This document shows positions 33,344 through 41,577 of a stretch of 51,409 bases of DNA, piece after piece. The notes below the pieces were generated by a model. The model searched no databases. It was not told the origin of the DNA and saw nothing but the letters and a program-made list of their open reading frames with translations. The position numbers and the translations under genes are program-made. Source of the stretch: Bacillota bacterium (GTDB lineage: Bacteria; Bacillota; Clostridia; Acetivibrionales; DTU013); the NCBI GenBank assembly GCA_023411645.1, contig JAEYON010000106.1, forward strand, positions 1-51,409, given 5' to 3'. Positions within the stretch are counted from its first letter, which is position 1. Each line of letters opens with the position of its first letter.

Positions 33344-34441
33344 ATGAATGTTTTGTACCTGCTGAACCATGCGGGAAAGGCCGGTACTGAGAGATATGTG
33401 CAAACTTTGATTGAGCAATTGAACGGCAAGAAGATCAAAGCTTTTTTTGTGTATAATGAAGATGGCCTTTTAGCAGAGCGGCTCAAGGAGCTCGGCATTG
33501 AGATGTTTCGCATTGAAATGCGTAGCAGGTTTGATCTGAGGGCAGCCAGAAAGCTTGCTGGTCTGTGCAGAAGACTGAATATAGACCTTGTACATACACA
33601 TTTTCTCAGGGAAAACTATATCGCTATGCTTGCGCGTCTATTTGGCTCCCGTGCAAAGGTGACCTACACCAATCATTTTATTATGCGCAACAATCTGATT
33701 ACCAGGATTTCCAACCGCTATATGAATCATTTACAAGCGGGCGTGATCGCCGTGTGCAACAGGGGAAGGGAAATGATGATCGCAAATGGGGTCGACGCTT
33801 CAAAGATCAAGGTTCTGTTCAATGCGGTAGATCCGGAGTACTGGGGACGGCGTGAACATTCCACGTTCCGTGAGGAAATCGGTATAGGTACTGATACCTT
33901 TGTGATCCTGTGCGCGGCTAGATTTGCTCATGACAAGGGCCACAAATACCTGGTCAGGACGATTTGTGAACTGAAAAATATCACAGACAGGAAATTCAGA
34001 TGTGTCCTTGCCGGAGACGGTCCATTGCTGGACGAGATTAAGCAGATGACTGCAGATCTGAAGTTGGAGGAGGAAATTCTTTTTATAGGGTTCAGAAAGG
34101 ATATCAAAAATCTTTTTAATGCCTCTGACCTATATTTTAATTCATCAGAGCATGAAGCTTCGAGCTTTCTCATTCTGGAAGCGCTTGCAAGTGGTTTACC
34201 CGTAGTTGCCACTGATATGGGCGGGAATAATGATATTATCAATGAGAAGACCGCATGCGGGCGGTTGGTGCAATATGAAGATGCTGCAGGAACAGCCCGG
34301 GTAATAAAAAGTATCATGGAGGATGACGCGCTCCTTAAGGAACTGGGAGAAAATGCGTTGAAGGCTGTGGAGGAGAAATTCAACCTTGTAAAAATGGCCA
34401 ATCAAACATATAATTTTTATAAAGAATTCATTGAGAAATAA
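33344..34441 (+). CDS. Family 4 glycosyltransferase
   Basis: 365 residues, GT-B fold. The N-terminal half has VLYLLNHAGKAGTERYVQTLIEQL and DLVHTHFLRENYIAMLARLFG. The C-terminal half has the nucleotide-sugar site FVILCAARFAHDKGHKYLVRTICEL, FIGFRKDIKNLFNASDLYFNSSEHEASSFLILEALASGLPVVATDMGGNNDII, including the E-x7-E motif of GT4. It transfers a sugar to a lipid-linked or soluble acceptor during envelope polysaccharide synthesis. It is first in an operon of polysaccharide genes running to 40504. Donor and acceptor are unknown. Confidence 0.92.
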   Translation: MNVLYLLNHAGKAGTERYVQTLIEQLNGKKIKAFFVYNEDGLLAERLKELGIEMFRIEMRSRFDLRAARKLAGLCRRLNIDLVHTHFLRENYIAMLARLFGSRAKVTYTNHFIMRNNLITRISNRYMNHLQAGVIAVCNRGREMMIANGVDASKIKVLFNAVDPEYWGRREHSTFREEIGIGTDTFVILCAARFAHDKGHKYLVRTICELKNITDRKFRCVLAGDGPLLDEIKQMTADLKLEEEILFIGFRKDIKNLFNASDLYFNSSEHEASSFLILEALASGLPVVATDMGGNNDIINEKTACGRLVQYEDAAGTARVIKSIMEDDALLKELGENALKAVEEKFNLVKMANQTYNFYKEFIEK

Positions 34442-34471
34442 GCGAAATCGATCGAAAAGGAGATCACGGGA

Positions 34472-34969
34472 ATGATATTGGATAAAAAGGGGAAACTTTT
34501 CGGCAAGATCAGCATTGTAGATGTACTGGTTGTTGTGATCGTCGTCGCTATTGCATGCGGACTATACTACAAATTCAACAGATCAGGCACCGTAACACCG
34601 TTTACGGCTACCCAGCCCATTCAGATGAGTCTTTATCTGGAATCGGTAAATACCTATATGATAGATAACATCAAGGTTGGAGACGAGGTTCGGGACAGAG
34701 TGCAGAATGTGGTGCTGGGCAAGGTTACGGACGTCATCGTCGGTCCTGATATAAGCTATTTCATCAATGACAAGGGTTTGGCCGTCCAGGGCTCAAGAGA
34801 AGGGTACAATTCAGCAACTATTGTATTTGAGGGAGAAGGGATTTATAAGGAGACCGGCGTGTTCTTCAGCGGGATCGAATATTATATCAATAAGAATGGT
34901 ACTGAGTGGAGAATCGGCAATACGTTCTGCTATGCAAAAATATCTGGTATCAAACTGTTAAAGGAGTAA
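34472..34969 (+). CDS. DUF4330-type single-pass membrane protein
   Basis: 165 residues: a short cytoplasmic start (ILDKKGKLFGKISIVD), one membrane helix at about 17-33 (VLVVVIVVAIACGLYYKF), then an extracytoplasmic beta-rich domain (VGDEVRDRVQNVVLGKVTDVIVGP). I recognise the layout as DUF4330, a family without known function that often sits among polysaccharide genes in Clostridia. AAAGGAG precedes ATG 34472. The spacing to both neighbours is short (30 and 6 bp), so cotranscribed. Confidence 0.8.
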   Translation: MILDKKGKLFGKISIVDVLVVVIVVAIACGLYYKFNRSGTVTPFTATQPIQMSLYLESVNTYMIDNIKVGDEVRDRVQNVVLGKVTDVIVGPDISYFINDKGLAVQGSREGYNSATIVFEGEGIYKETGVFFSGIEYYINKNGTEWRIGNTFCYAKISGIKLLKE

Positions 34970-34975
34970 AGCTCA

Positions 34976-36556
34976 TTGATACAGGAAAGCTTGATATACA
35001 AATTGATAACCAGGATACTTGTCTTTTTCAATAAGTTTGGGCAGGACAGCGTTATTGTTAAAGGATTGGGGCGGTGTGGCGCTTTTTTAGGTACATTGTT
35101 TTCCAATAGTGCTGCAGTAAATTTTGTTGTAAGAGAGGGAGCTCTCAACCGTTCTTATGAGGGCAGTGTCCTGTTCAAAATGGTTGATGGGTTGATCCGA
35201 CTTCCGCAGCGGATCCTGCATCCCATTTATAAAAAGGCTGAGATGGTTTTTGGTGAGAGCATTTTTTTTCGAGCGCTGGTTTTCCTGTTGAATAAGCTGC
35301 ATCTTCTGACGGGAGGCTTTTTGTTTATCGCTCTGGTCGTTCCATACAAGTACTGGGACAACTGGTACAGCACAATAGCAATGATAGTCCTGTTTTTCCT
35401 TTATTTTTTAAGAACAATCGTGGAGGGCCGGACGAATTTTAAAACCGGCGCATTCAATATATTTTTAGTATTGTTCATGATTTGCGTTTTGCTGGCTCAG
35501 ATATTTTCCATTATGCCGAATACCAGCCTTCGTTTCCTCGTTTTTTATCTGACCTGTTTTTTAATGGTTTTTATTATGATTGCTGTTATACGATCTAAAG
35601 ATGAACTGATGCAGGTTCTAAATATGGCACTGGCCGGATTGACTATTGCGGGAATATACGGTGTCTACCAGTACATCATCAAGGTTCCGGTAAATCCTAC
35701 CTGGATTGACACGAAGATCAATCAGGGCAACTTGACCAGAGTGTTTTCGTTTTTTAACAATCCCAATGACTTTGCGGAAGTTATTTTGATTTTTGTACCG
35801 TTTTATTGTGCCGCTTTCTTTAATACAAAGAATGTCTTTGCAAGACTTATTTATCTGGCGATGGCTGTTCCTCCGGTTCTGTCGATGCTGATGACGCTTT
35901 CGCGAGGTGCATGGGTTTCTCTTGCGCTTGCGGCGGTGATTTATGTATTTTTTAAGGAAAAGAGACTGATTCCTGTGTTCTTTTTGCTGGGCATTGCGGC
36001 GGTGCCTTTTTTACCGCAATCCATCCTGCTTCGTCTCCGGACGCTTATGAATCCTGCAGATTCTTCATACAGTACCAGAATTGAAATTTGGCAGACGATT
36101 GCCCCGATACTTAAGGATTATTGGCTGACAGGCCTGGGGCTTGGAAATGAAACGCTGCTACGGGTGTCTAAAAACTATTATTCGTTTATTGCAAAGGGCT
36201 CCATCCCATCCCATAGTCATAACCTTTACCTGCAAATCTGGGTAGAGATAGGCATATTTGGGATTACCTCATTTCTGGCGTTTATTCTCACGACGGTCAA
36301 AAAAAGCATAAAATCAATTGTACATCAAGGGGATGAGGGAATTAAAAATGTTCTGATTGCAGGACTTGCGTCGCTGGCCGGGTTACTGGCCAACGGGATG
36401 ATAGAATATGTCTGGTTTGACCGGAGAGTTATGCTTTTCTTCTGGGCTGCTGTTGGGATCATTCTTGCTGCATTAGTCATACAGGCAAAGGTAGATACTG
36501 TTAACCCAAAATCGGCTGAGGAAAAACCGGAAACATCGGAAAAGGGAGTGGCCTGA
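34976..36556 (+). CDS. O-antigen ligase/polymerase-like membrane protein
   Basis: 526 residues from TTG 34976, with AAGGAG 9 nt upstream. About 12 membrane helices. The Wzy_C/O-antigen-ligase core is FFNNPNDFAEVILIFVPFY, MTLSRGAWVSLALAAVIYVF, STRIEIWQTIAPILKDYWLTGLGLGNETLLR and IPSHSHNLYLQIWVEIGIFGI, with the conserved external His-rich loop. It probably polymerises repeat units or ligates a polysaccharide to a carrier. Unusually, a long hydrophilic N-terminal stretch (about 1-95) precedes the first helix. Its stop overlaps the next start (tgATG). Confidence 0.88.
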   Translation: MIQESLIYKLITRILVFFNKFGQDSVIVKGLGRCGAFLGTLFSNSAAVNFVVREGALNRSYEGSVLFKMVDGLIRLPQRILHPIYKKAEMVFGESIFFRALVFLLNKLHLLTGGFLFIALVVPYKYWDNWYSTIAMIVLFFLYFLRTIVEGRTNFKTGAFNIFLVLFMICVLLAQIFSIMPNTSLRFLVFYLTCFLMVFIMIAVIRSKDELMQVLNMALAGLTIAGIYGVYQYIIKVPVNPTWIDTKINQGNLTRVFSFFNNPNDFAEVILIFVPFYCAAFFNTKNVFARLIYLAMAVPPVLSMLMTLSRGAWVSLALAAVIYVFFKEKRLIPVFFLLGIAAVPFLPQSILLRLRTLMNPADSSYSTRIEIWQTIAPILKDYWLTGLGLGNETLLRVSKNYYSFIAKGSIPSHSHNLYLQIWVEIGIFGITSFLAFILTTVKKSIKSIVHQGDEGIKNVLIAGLASLAGLLANGMIEYVWFDRRVMLFFWAAVGIILAALVIQAKVDTVNPKSAEEKPETSEKGVA

Positions 36557-37836
36557 TGACGCAGATCATATGTAAAGAAAGGCTATGTACAGGCTGTGGA
36601 GCCTGTTTCCAGATATGCCCCCAGAGCGCCATTTCAATGACGGCCAATGATGAGGGCTTTCTTTATCCGCATATTGATGAGAAGCTTTGTAATAACTGCG
36701 GACTGTGCAGGAGGACATGCCCTGTCAACAGGGTTGTGCCGGTCACAGAGACGACGGTAAACGCCTTCATAACAGAGGAAGGCACAGAGGCTGCAGACGC
36801 CGGTGATTTTATAGAGACTGCAACAACTCGGAAAGATGGGCGGGCCGGGAAAGCTGAGGCAACCCGGTCTGCAGCGCAGCATAAGGTTTATGCCAGCTAT
36901 TCAGGAGATGATGCTGTTAGAGCGAAAAGCTCTTCGGGCGGCGTGTTTACAGAGCTTGCCCTGAGCGTATTGCGTGAAAACGGCGTGGTATTCGGCGCCG
37001 GATTTGATAGTGATTTCAGGGTCAGCCATTCTTTTATTGACAATGAACCGGACCTAGATGGCCTGAGACGTTCAAAATATGTACAAAGTGATACGAAAAC
37101 TACCTTCTGTGAAGTTCGGGCATTTCTCAAGGAGGGCAGAAGAGTCCTTTACTGCGGCACACCCTGCCAAATTGCGGGTCTTAAGGCCTATCTGAACCAA
37201 GAAGATCCGAAACTGCTGACTTGTGACCTGGCTTGCCATGGGGTTCCATCTCCAAAGGTGTGGGGTATGTATCTGGACTATATACGGGACAAGTATAGCA
37301 GTGCGATCAAAGATGTTTCCTTCAGGGATAAATCTACCGGCTGGAATGACAGTAGTATGCGAATAGACTTTGAGGACGGACGTCGGTATATGGACAGGGT
37401 AAAGAGAGAAACTTTTTTCATAGGCTTTGGGAAGAGTGTTTTCAACAGAAAATCCTGTTTTGATTGTCAATTTAGAATCGATCAGACAAAGGCCGATATC
37501 ACGTTGGCGGATTTCTGGGGTATCGACCGGCAGGATGATAAAGAATATTCTGATAATAAGGGCGTTTCACTTGTCATAGTGCATACAGCTGCCGGAAACG
37601 AAGCTCTGTACAGTATCGCAGATAAACTATTTATGAAGGAGCGCAGCCTTGATGAAGCGGTAAGGTTCAATCCAAGGCTTGTCAGTTCGGTGAAGGAGCC
37701 GGCGGGGCGCATCAGCTTCTTTAATGATATGCAGGCCGAATACAGCTTCGACAGGCTAAAAAGAAAGTACATGGATAATGAAAGTATTCGCTACAAAGTA
37801 AAAGGCCTATTAAAGAGAATACTGGGAAAAGGATGA
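36556..37836 (+). CDS. Coenzyme F420 hydrogenase beta-subunit-like Fe-S protein of a polysaccharide operon
   Basis: 426 residues. Two 4Fe-4S motifs at the N-terminus: CTGCGACFQICP and CNNCGLCRRTCP. A polar, weakly conserved linker (about 65-112) follows, then the FrhB-like domain (SSSGGVFTELALSVLRENGVVFGAGF, GRRVLYCGTPCQIAGLKAYL, LACHGVPSPKVWGMYLDYI, FDCQFRIDQTKADITLADFWGI). In methanogens this fold reduces F420. In bacteria it is often next to polysaccharide pyruvyl transferase, as here, where the real reaction is unknown. Soluble and cytoplasmic. Translationally coupled to the ligase-like gene. Confidence 0.88.
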   Translation: MTQIICKERLCTGCGACFQICPQSAISMTANDEGFLYPHIDEKLCNNCGLCRRTCPVNRVVPVTETTVNAFITEEGTEAADAGDFIETATTRKDGRAGKAEATRSAAQHKVYASYSGDDAVRAKSSSGGVFTELALSVLRENGVVFGAGFDSDFRVSHSFIDNEPDLDGLRRSKYVQSDTKTTFCEVRAFLKEGRRVLYCGTPCQIAGLKAYLNQEDPKLLTCDLACHGVPSPKVWGMYLDYIRDKYSSAIKDVSFRDKSTGWNDSSMRIDFEDGRRYMDRVKRETFFIGFGKSVFNRKSCFDCQFRIDQTKADITLADFWGIDRQDDKEYSDNKGVSLVIVHTAAGNEALYSIADKLFMKERSLDEAVRFNPRLVSSVKEPAGRISFFNDMQAEYSFDRLKRKYMDNESIRYKVKGLLKRILGKG

Positions 37837-37853
37837 TACATGAGGGTTAATGC

Positions 37854-39374
37854 ATGAGGACAAAGCTTTCTATATACAATTCCATCAGTGCCGTAATTCT
37901 TCAGCTTGTAAATATGGCGGTGAATCTTGTACTGCCCCAGATCATGATAACAGTCTATGGATCTTCTGTAAACGGTCTTGTGACCTCCATCAGACAGTTC
38001 ATTTCCTACTTCAATTTAGTGGAAGCGGGCTTGTCAGGAGCAGCAGTTTATGCGCTTTATAAGCCGCTGTCAGACAAGAATGAGGAAGACATTAACGGAA
38101 TTCTTTCAGCGTCCAACCGCTTTTACAATATTTCCGGGTTCATTTTTTCCGCATTGGTTCTGGTTACCGCCTTTATATATCCGATGTTTACCTCCGGCCA
38201 GGGCATCAGCGTTATTACGATAGCCTCGTTGGTTCTGATTATAGGCGCTTCAGGCGCACTGGAGTTTTTTGCGGTCGGGAAATATAAGGTGCTGTATACA
38301 GCAGATCAGAAAAGTTACGTCATATCGCTCATAAACGCGGCTGCAGTGGCGGTCAATGCAGTAATTGTTATAATACTGGCGAGTCTGCGGATGGATATTG
38401 TGATTGTTCAACTGGTTGCGCTGATTAGTTTTGTAGCACGCTCTGCTTTGTATATGCTGTATGGAAAGCATAAATATCCTCGGCTCAATCTGAAGGCGCC
38501 TCCCATGAACGAGGCGTTGGATAAACGTTGGGACTCGCTGATTCTGCAGGTGCTAGGTGTTGCTTCTACGGCGACTCCCGTCGTGGTTACCTCTCTTATG
38601 CTGGGATTTAGGGAAGCCAGCGTATTCGTCGTTTACAATATGGTGTTCGTCAGTGTTCTTGCCCTGCTGACGACCTTTAGCAACGGACTGAGCGCAATGT
38701 TCGGGGACCTGTTGGTGCGAAAGGAGCTGGGAATCCTCCAGAAGGCCTACAGGCAGTATGAATATCTCTATTATGCACTTGTAACTTGGGGATATTCCTG
38801 TGCGGCGATTTTGATCATGCCATTTATGAAGATATATACAGCGCGGTTCACCGACGCGGAATATATACGTCCGGTCATAGCAGCACTTTTTGTGGCGGTT
38901 GGGATTTTCTCCAATATAAAGACACCCCAAGGAATGCTAGTCATTTCAGCCGGGCTGTATAAGGAAACAAAGCTGCAATCTCTGATCCAGACGGTGATTA
39001 TTGTTGTATTTTCTGTGGCGCTGGCGCCGTTTCTCGGAATGGCAGGCGTGTTGGTCGGTTCTGTCCTGTCTAACCTGTACAGGGATATTGACCTGATTTT
39101 TTATATCCCCAAAACAGTTACGAAGCTAAAGCCGGCGATGACGATCAGAAGAGTTTTGAGAATCTTTGTCCTGTTTTTTGCCACTGTGCTTCCTGTACTT
39201 TATTTCGTCGAGATTAAACCTGAGAATCTGGTGCAATGGGCGATATATGCGGTTCCGGTAGCAGTATGGGCATTTCTTGTCATCGGTGGGGGCAATCTGC
39301 TTGTAGAGCGCAAAACAGCCGGCGAGATCGCGGACAGGATTATCTGGATGCTCAAGAGGAGGCGGGAAACATGA
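37854..39374 (+). CDS. Polysaccharide repeat-unit flippase (Wzx-like)
   Basis: 506 residues and about 12-14 helices. It starts MRTKLSIYNSISAVILQLVNMAVNLVLPQIMITVYGSSVNGLVTSIRQFISYFNLVEAGLSGAAVYALY, characteristic of the Wzx/RfbX group. It is expected to move undecaprenyl-linked repeat units across the membrane for the polymerase-like protein encoded upstream. ATG 37854 follows ATGAGGG-type purines. Its end overlaps the pyruvyl transferase start by 4 bp (ATGA). Confidence 0.9.
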   Translation: MRTKLSIYNSISAVILQLVNMAVNLVLPQIMITVYGSSVNGLVTSIRQFISYFNLVEAGLSGAAVYALYKPLSDKNEEDINGILSASNRFYNISGFIFSALVLVTAFIYPMFTSGQGISVITIASLVLIIGASGALEFFAVGKYKVLYTADQKSYVISLINAAAVAVNAVIVIILASLRMDIVIVQLVALISFVARSALYMLYGKHKYPRLNLKAPPMNEALDKRWDSLILQVLGVASTATPVVVTSLMLGFREASVFVVYNMVFVSVLALLTTFSNGLSAMFGDLLVRKELGILQKAYRQYEYLYYALVTWGYSCAAILIMPFMKIYTARFTDAEYIRPVIAALFVAVGIFSNIKTPQGMLVISAGLYKETKLQSLIQTVIIVVFSVALAPFLGMAGVLVGSVLSNLYRDIDLIFYIPKTVTKLKPAMTIRRVLRIFVLFFATVLPVLYFVEIKPENLVQWAIYAVPVAVWAFLVIGGGNLLVERKTAGEIADRIIWMLKRRRET

Positions 39375-40504
39375 AAATCGGAGTACTGACATTCCACTAT
39401 GCCCACCACTATGGTGCACAGCTTCAGGCATATGCGCTGATGAAAGCGATTACTGATCAGGGTGTGGATTGTGAGATTATTAATTATGTCAGGAAGGATA
39501 CAATAGAGGGCAACAGACTTTTAAAGGAAGGGCTTTCCGCAAGGGCATTGTTGTCAAATGCCAATACATTGCTGAACTATAGGAAGCTGAGCAGAAGATA
39601 CCGGCGTTTTGAGAGCTTTGTCAATGTGAATATGAAGCTCTCTGAAAAATTTTACGGAACCTTTGCTCAGTTAAGTTCGGATACCCCGTCATATGACGTT
39701 TATGTCTGCGGAAGCGATCAGATATGGAATCCTCTGATTTATAAGGAAAATACCTTTGATCCTGCTTTTTTTGCGGATTTTGCGCAGGCCGGAAGAAGGG
39801 TGGCTTATGCCCCAAGCTTTGGCATTAGTTCCATTCCGGAGGATAAACGGGAGCTGCTGAAAAGTTACCTGGAGAAGTTCGACTGCCTGTCGGTCAGGGA
39901 AATGCAAGGCGAGAAGATTATTATGGACATAACGGGAAGGGATTCCTGCACGGTACTGGATCCAACGCTGTTATTGGACGGGGAGCAATGGAGCGACCTT
40001 GCCTCGGCGCCTGTATTCAATGAACCCTACTTGCTTTGCTATTTTATTACTGACGCCAGAAAATATAGCGGCTTTGTACATTCGTTGGCAACAAAATACG
40101 GGTTGCCTGTGGTTTCACTGTGCGGCTCAAGAAGAGTAGTTTCCCAGACCCGACATAAGGTGCTGGATGCGGGGCCAAGGGAATTTCTCGGGCTCTTTAA
40201 AAACGCTTCTGTCGTTTGCACGGATTCTTTTCACGGCACTGTTTTCTCCATCAATTTTAAGAAAGAGTTTTTCTGTTTTGAATCATCACAAAGGGCTGAA
40301 AAGGCCGTCAACTCAAGACTTAACAACATATTGGGCAAGCTGGATATTCTTGAAAGGATTTTCTCGATAAAAGCTGGACTTCAGGAGTTCTCAGCCCACG
40401 TCTCAGATAGTGTTGCTCCGATTGATTACCTACATGTGGACAGACTCCTTCAGAAGGAACGTGAGCAGTCTGTGAATTATCTGCGGGATTCGCTGAAGGT
40501 ATGA
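39371..40504 (+). CDS. Polysaccharide pyruvyl transferase family protein
   Basis: 377 residues from ATG 39371. GAGGAGG is just upstream and the protein then begins MKIGVLTFHYAHHYGAQLQAYALMKAI, the classic N-terminus; longer frames run into the flippase gene. The family motifs YVCGSDQIWNPLIYKENTFDPAFFADF, YAPSFGIS, LSVREMQGEKII, VLDPTLLLDGEQW and VVCTDSFHGTVFSINF are all present. The enzyme transfers pyruvate from phosphoenolpyruvate as a ketal onto a sugar residue. It is the last gene of the polysaccharide operon; a MITE-like element follows it. Confidence 0.92.
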   Translation: MKIGVLTFHYAHHYGAQLQAYALMKAITDQGVDCEIINYVRKDTIEGNRLLKEGLSARALLSNANTLLNYRKLSRRYRRFESFVNVNMKLSEKFYGTFAQLSSDTPSYDVYVCGSDQIWNPLIYKENTFDPAFFADFAQAGRRVAYAPSFGISSIPEDKRELLKSYLEKFDCLSVREMQGEKIIMDITGRDSCTVLDPTLLLDGEQWSDLASAPVFNEPYLLCYFITDARKYSGFVHSLATKYGLPVVSLCGSRRVVSQTRHKVLDAGPREFLGLFKNASVVCTDSFHGTVFSINFKKEFFCFESSQRAEKAVNSRLNNILGKLDILERIFSIKAGLQEFSAHVSDSVAPIDYLHVDRLLQKEREQSVNYLRDSLKV

Positions 40505-40560
40505 GATGGCACCTTAATAATCAGACTGGGTTGTAACTGTCCAGACATAAGTATTATAAA

Positions 40561-40764
40561 GAGCTAATGTACAATAACGGAAACAAGAGCTGCATTTGCA
40601 AGAGCTATCTAGTTCAGCTCGGGCAAGTCGAAACTCGCAAAAATGTCACGAAAAGTATTGATATGAAACATTTTTGCTCAGACAGTCGACTTGCTTATCC
40701 TTGCTCTGACAATATATCTCTAAGCTTCATTCCGCAAAAGTTTCCTTATATTGTACATTAGCTC
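40561..40764 (-). mobile_element. MITE-like element, intact copy with TIRs and target duplication
   Basis: 204 bp. The ends read GAGCTAATGTACAATAACGG (40561-40580) and the complement TTATATTGTACATTAGCTC (40746-40764), so the terminal inverted repeats cover about 16-24 bp. It is flanked on both sides by ATAAA (40556-40560 and 40765-40769), a likely 5-bp target-site duplication. The interior is itself palindromic: GCAAAAATG and GCAAGTCGA segments recur in inverse order. No coding frame. It matches the element at 24113-24319 in the opposite orientation. Confidence 0.75.
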
Positions 40765-40827
40765 ATAAAAATATCGTCTCTTCAGCAACACTGCGTTTCT
40801 GCTTAATTCGTTAGGTGAAATTGATCA

Positions 40828-40856
40828 TTGTATTAAACCAATTAAAAAACTATAAT
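40828..40856 (+). promoter_or_regulatory. Promoter of the coiled-coil/nnr/alr block
   Basis: TTGTAT (40828-40833) and a perfect TATAAT (40851-40856), spacing 17 bp, 83 bp before ATG 40940. The region is AT-rich. Little else is seen between the MITE end and this promoter. Confidence 0.6.
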
Positions 40857-40939
40857 TAAACTAAAGTAAGCTTTTATACAGAAAATATGTGTGCTAATGT
40901 TTGCTTTACCGCAAATAACTTCTGAAATGAGGCGACTGC

Positions 40940-41563
40940 ATGCCGGGATTCCCTTGGAAATTGAACAGGAATAGAAAGTTTGATACGAGGACATTAAGAA
41001 AGAATGATATCTCGCTGCTTATCCTGGATGAGCGCTGGAATATGCTTTTTAGTAACACGCAGAAAACGCCTTCTATTGAGCGCAGTGAAGACAGACTTAA
41101 GGAACTTCTGAAGCAGGAGGCCCGTCTTATTGCACAGAAGCAGGAGATGGCGGCCTCCAAGAAGCTCCACTTGGATAATATTATCAAGCTTACTGAGGAT
41201 GTATTTGAAAAAAATGATATTGATGCAAAAAAGCAAATGCAGGCTTCCGAGCGAGAGATCAAGAGTATCAACGACAGAGCTGCCTGTATTGAAGAGCAGC
41301 TGGACGCGATGCCCGACAGGTTGAAGCAGGCTAATCTTGAACTGCTGGAGCAAACGGTGAACATTGTTTATTATAAGATCCGCGCCAGCAAAAAACGGGT
41401 TGAGGAGCTTGAAAAGCTTATCGAAGAGACCAAGGTCAAGTTGAAAGAGTATATAGATGAAAAAGAATCGCTTTTGCAGGATGACACGGATATTTATTCC
41501 TATTTTCATGATTTGCTCGGCGCAGAGGAACTGGAAAAGCTTGATAAGGAATTTTTCGGATAA
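40940..41563 (+). CDS. Coiled-coil protein of unknown function
   Basis: 207 residues, highly charged, with no signal or membrane helix. Residues about 45-190 are almost continuous helix with heptad-like spacing (ERSEDRLKELLKQEARLIAQKQEM, NDRAACIEEQLDAMPDRLKQANLELLEQTV, KKRVEELEKLIEETKVKLKEYIDEKESLL). The short N-terminal head reads LRKNDISLLILDERWNMLF. The extent of coiled coil suggests self-association or a scaffold. It lies 14 bp before nnr and shares its operon. I do not recognise a named family. Confidence 0.75.
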   Translation: MPGFPWKLNRNRKFDTRTLRKNDISLLILDERWNMLFSNTQKTPSIERSEDRLKELLKQEARLIAQKQEMAASKKLHLDNIIKLTEDVFEKNDIDAKKQMQASEREIKSINDRAACIEEQLDAMPDRLKQANLELLEQTVNIVYYKIRASKKRVEELEKLIEETKVKLKEYIDEKESLLQDDTDIYSYFHDLLGAEELEKLDKEFFG

Positions 41564-41577
41564 GGAAGACAGATAAA

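Noticed and set aside
40561..40764. Small protein gene in the MITE-like element
   Set aside because: The only frame is 64 codons, lacks an RBS and is built from the palindromic repeat.
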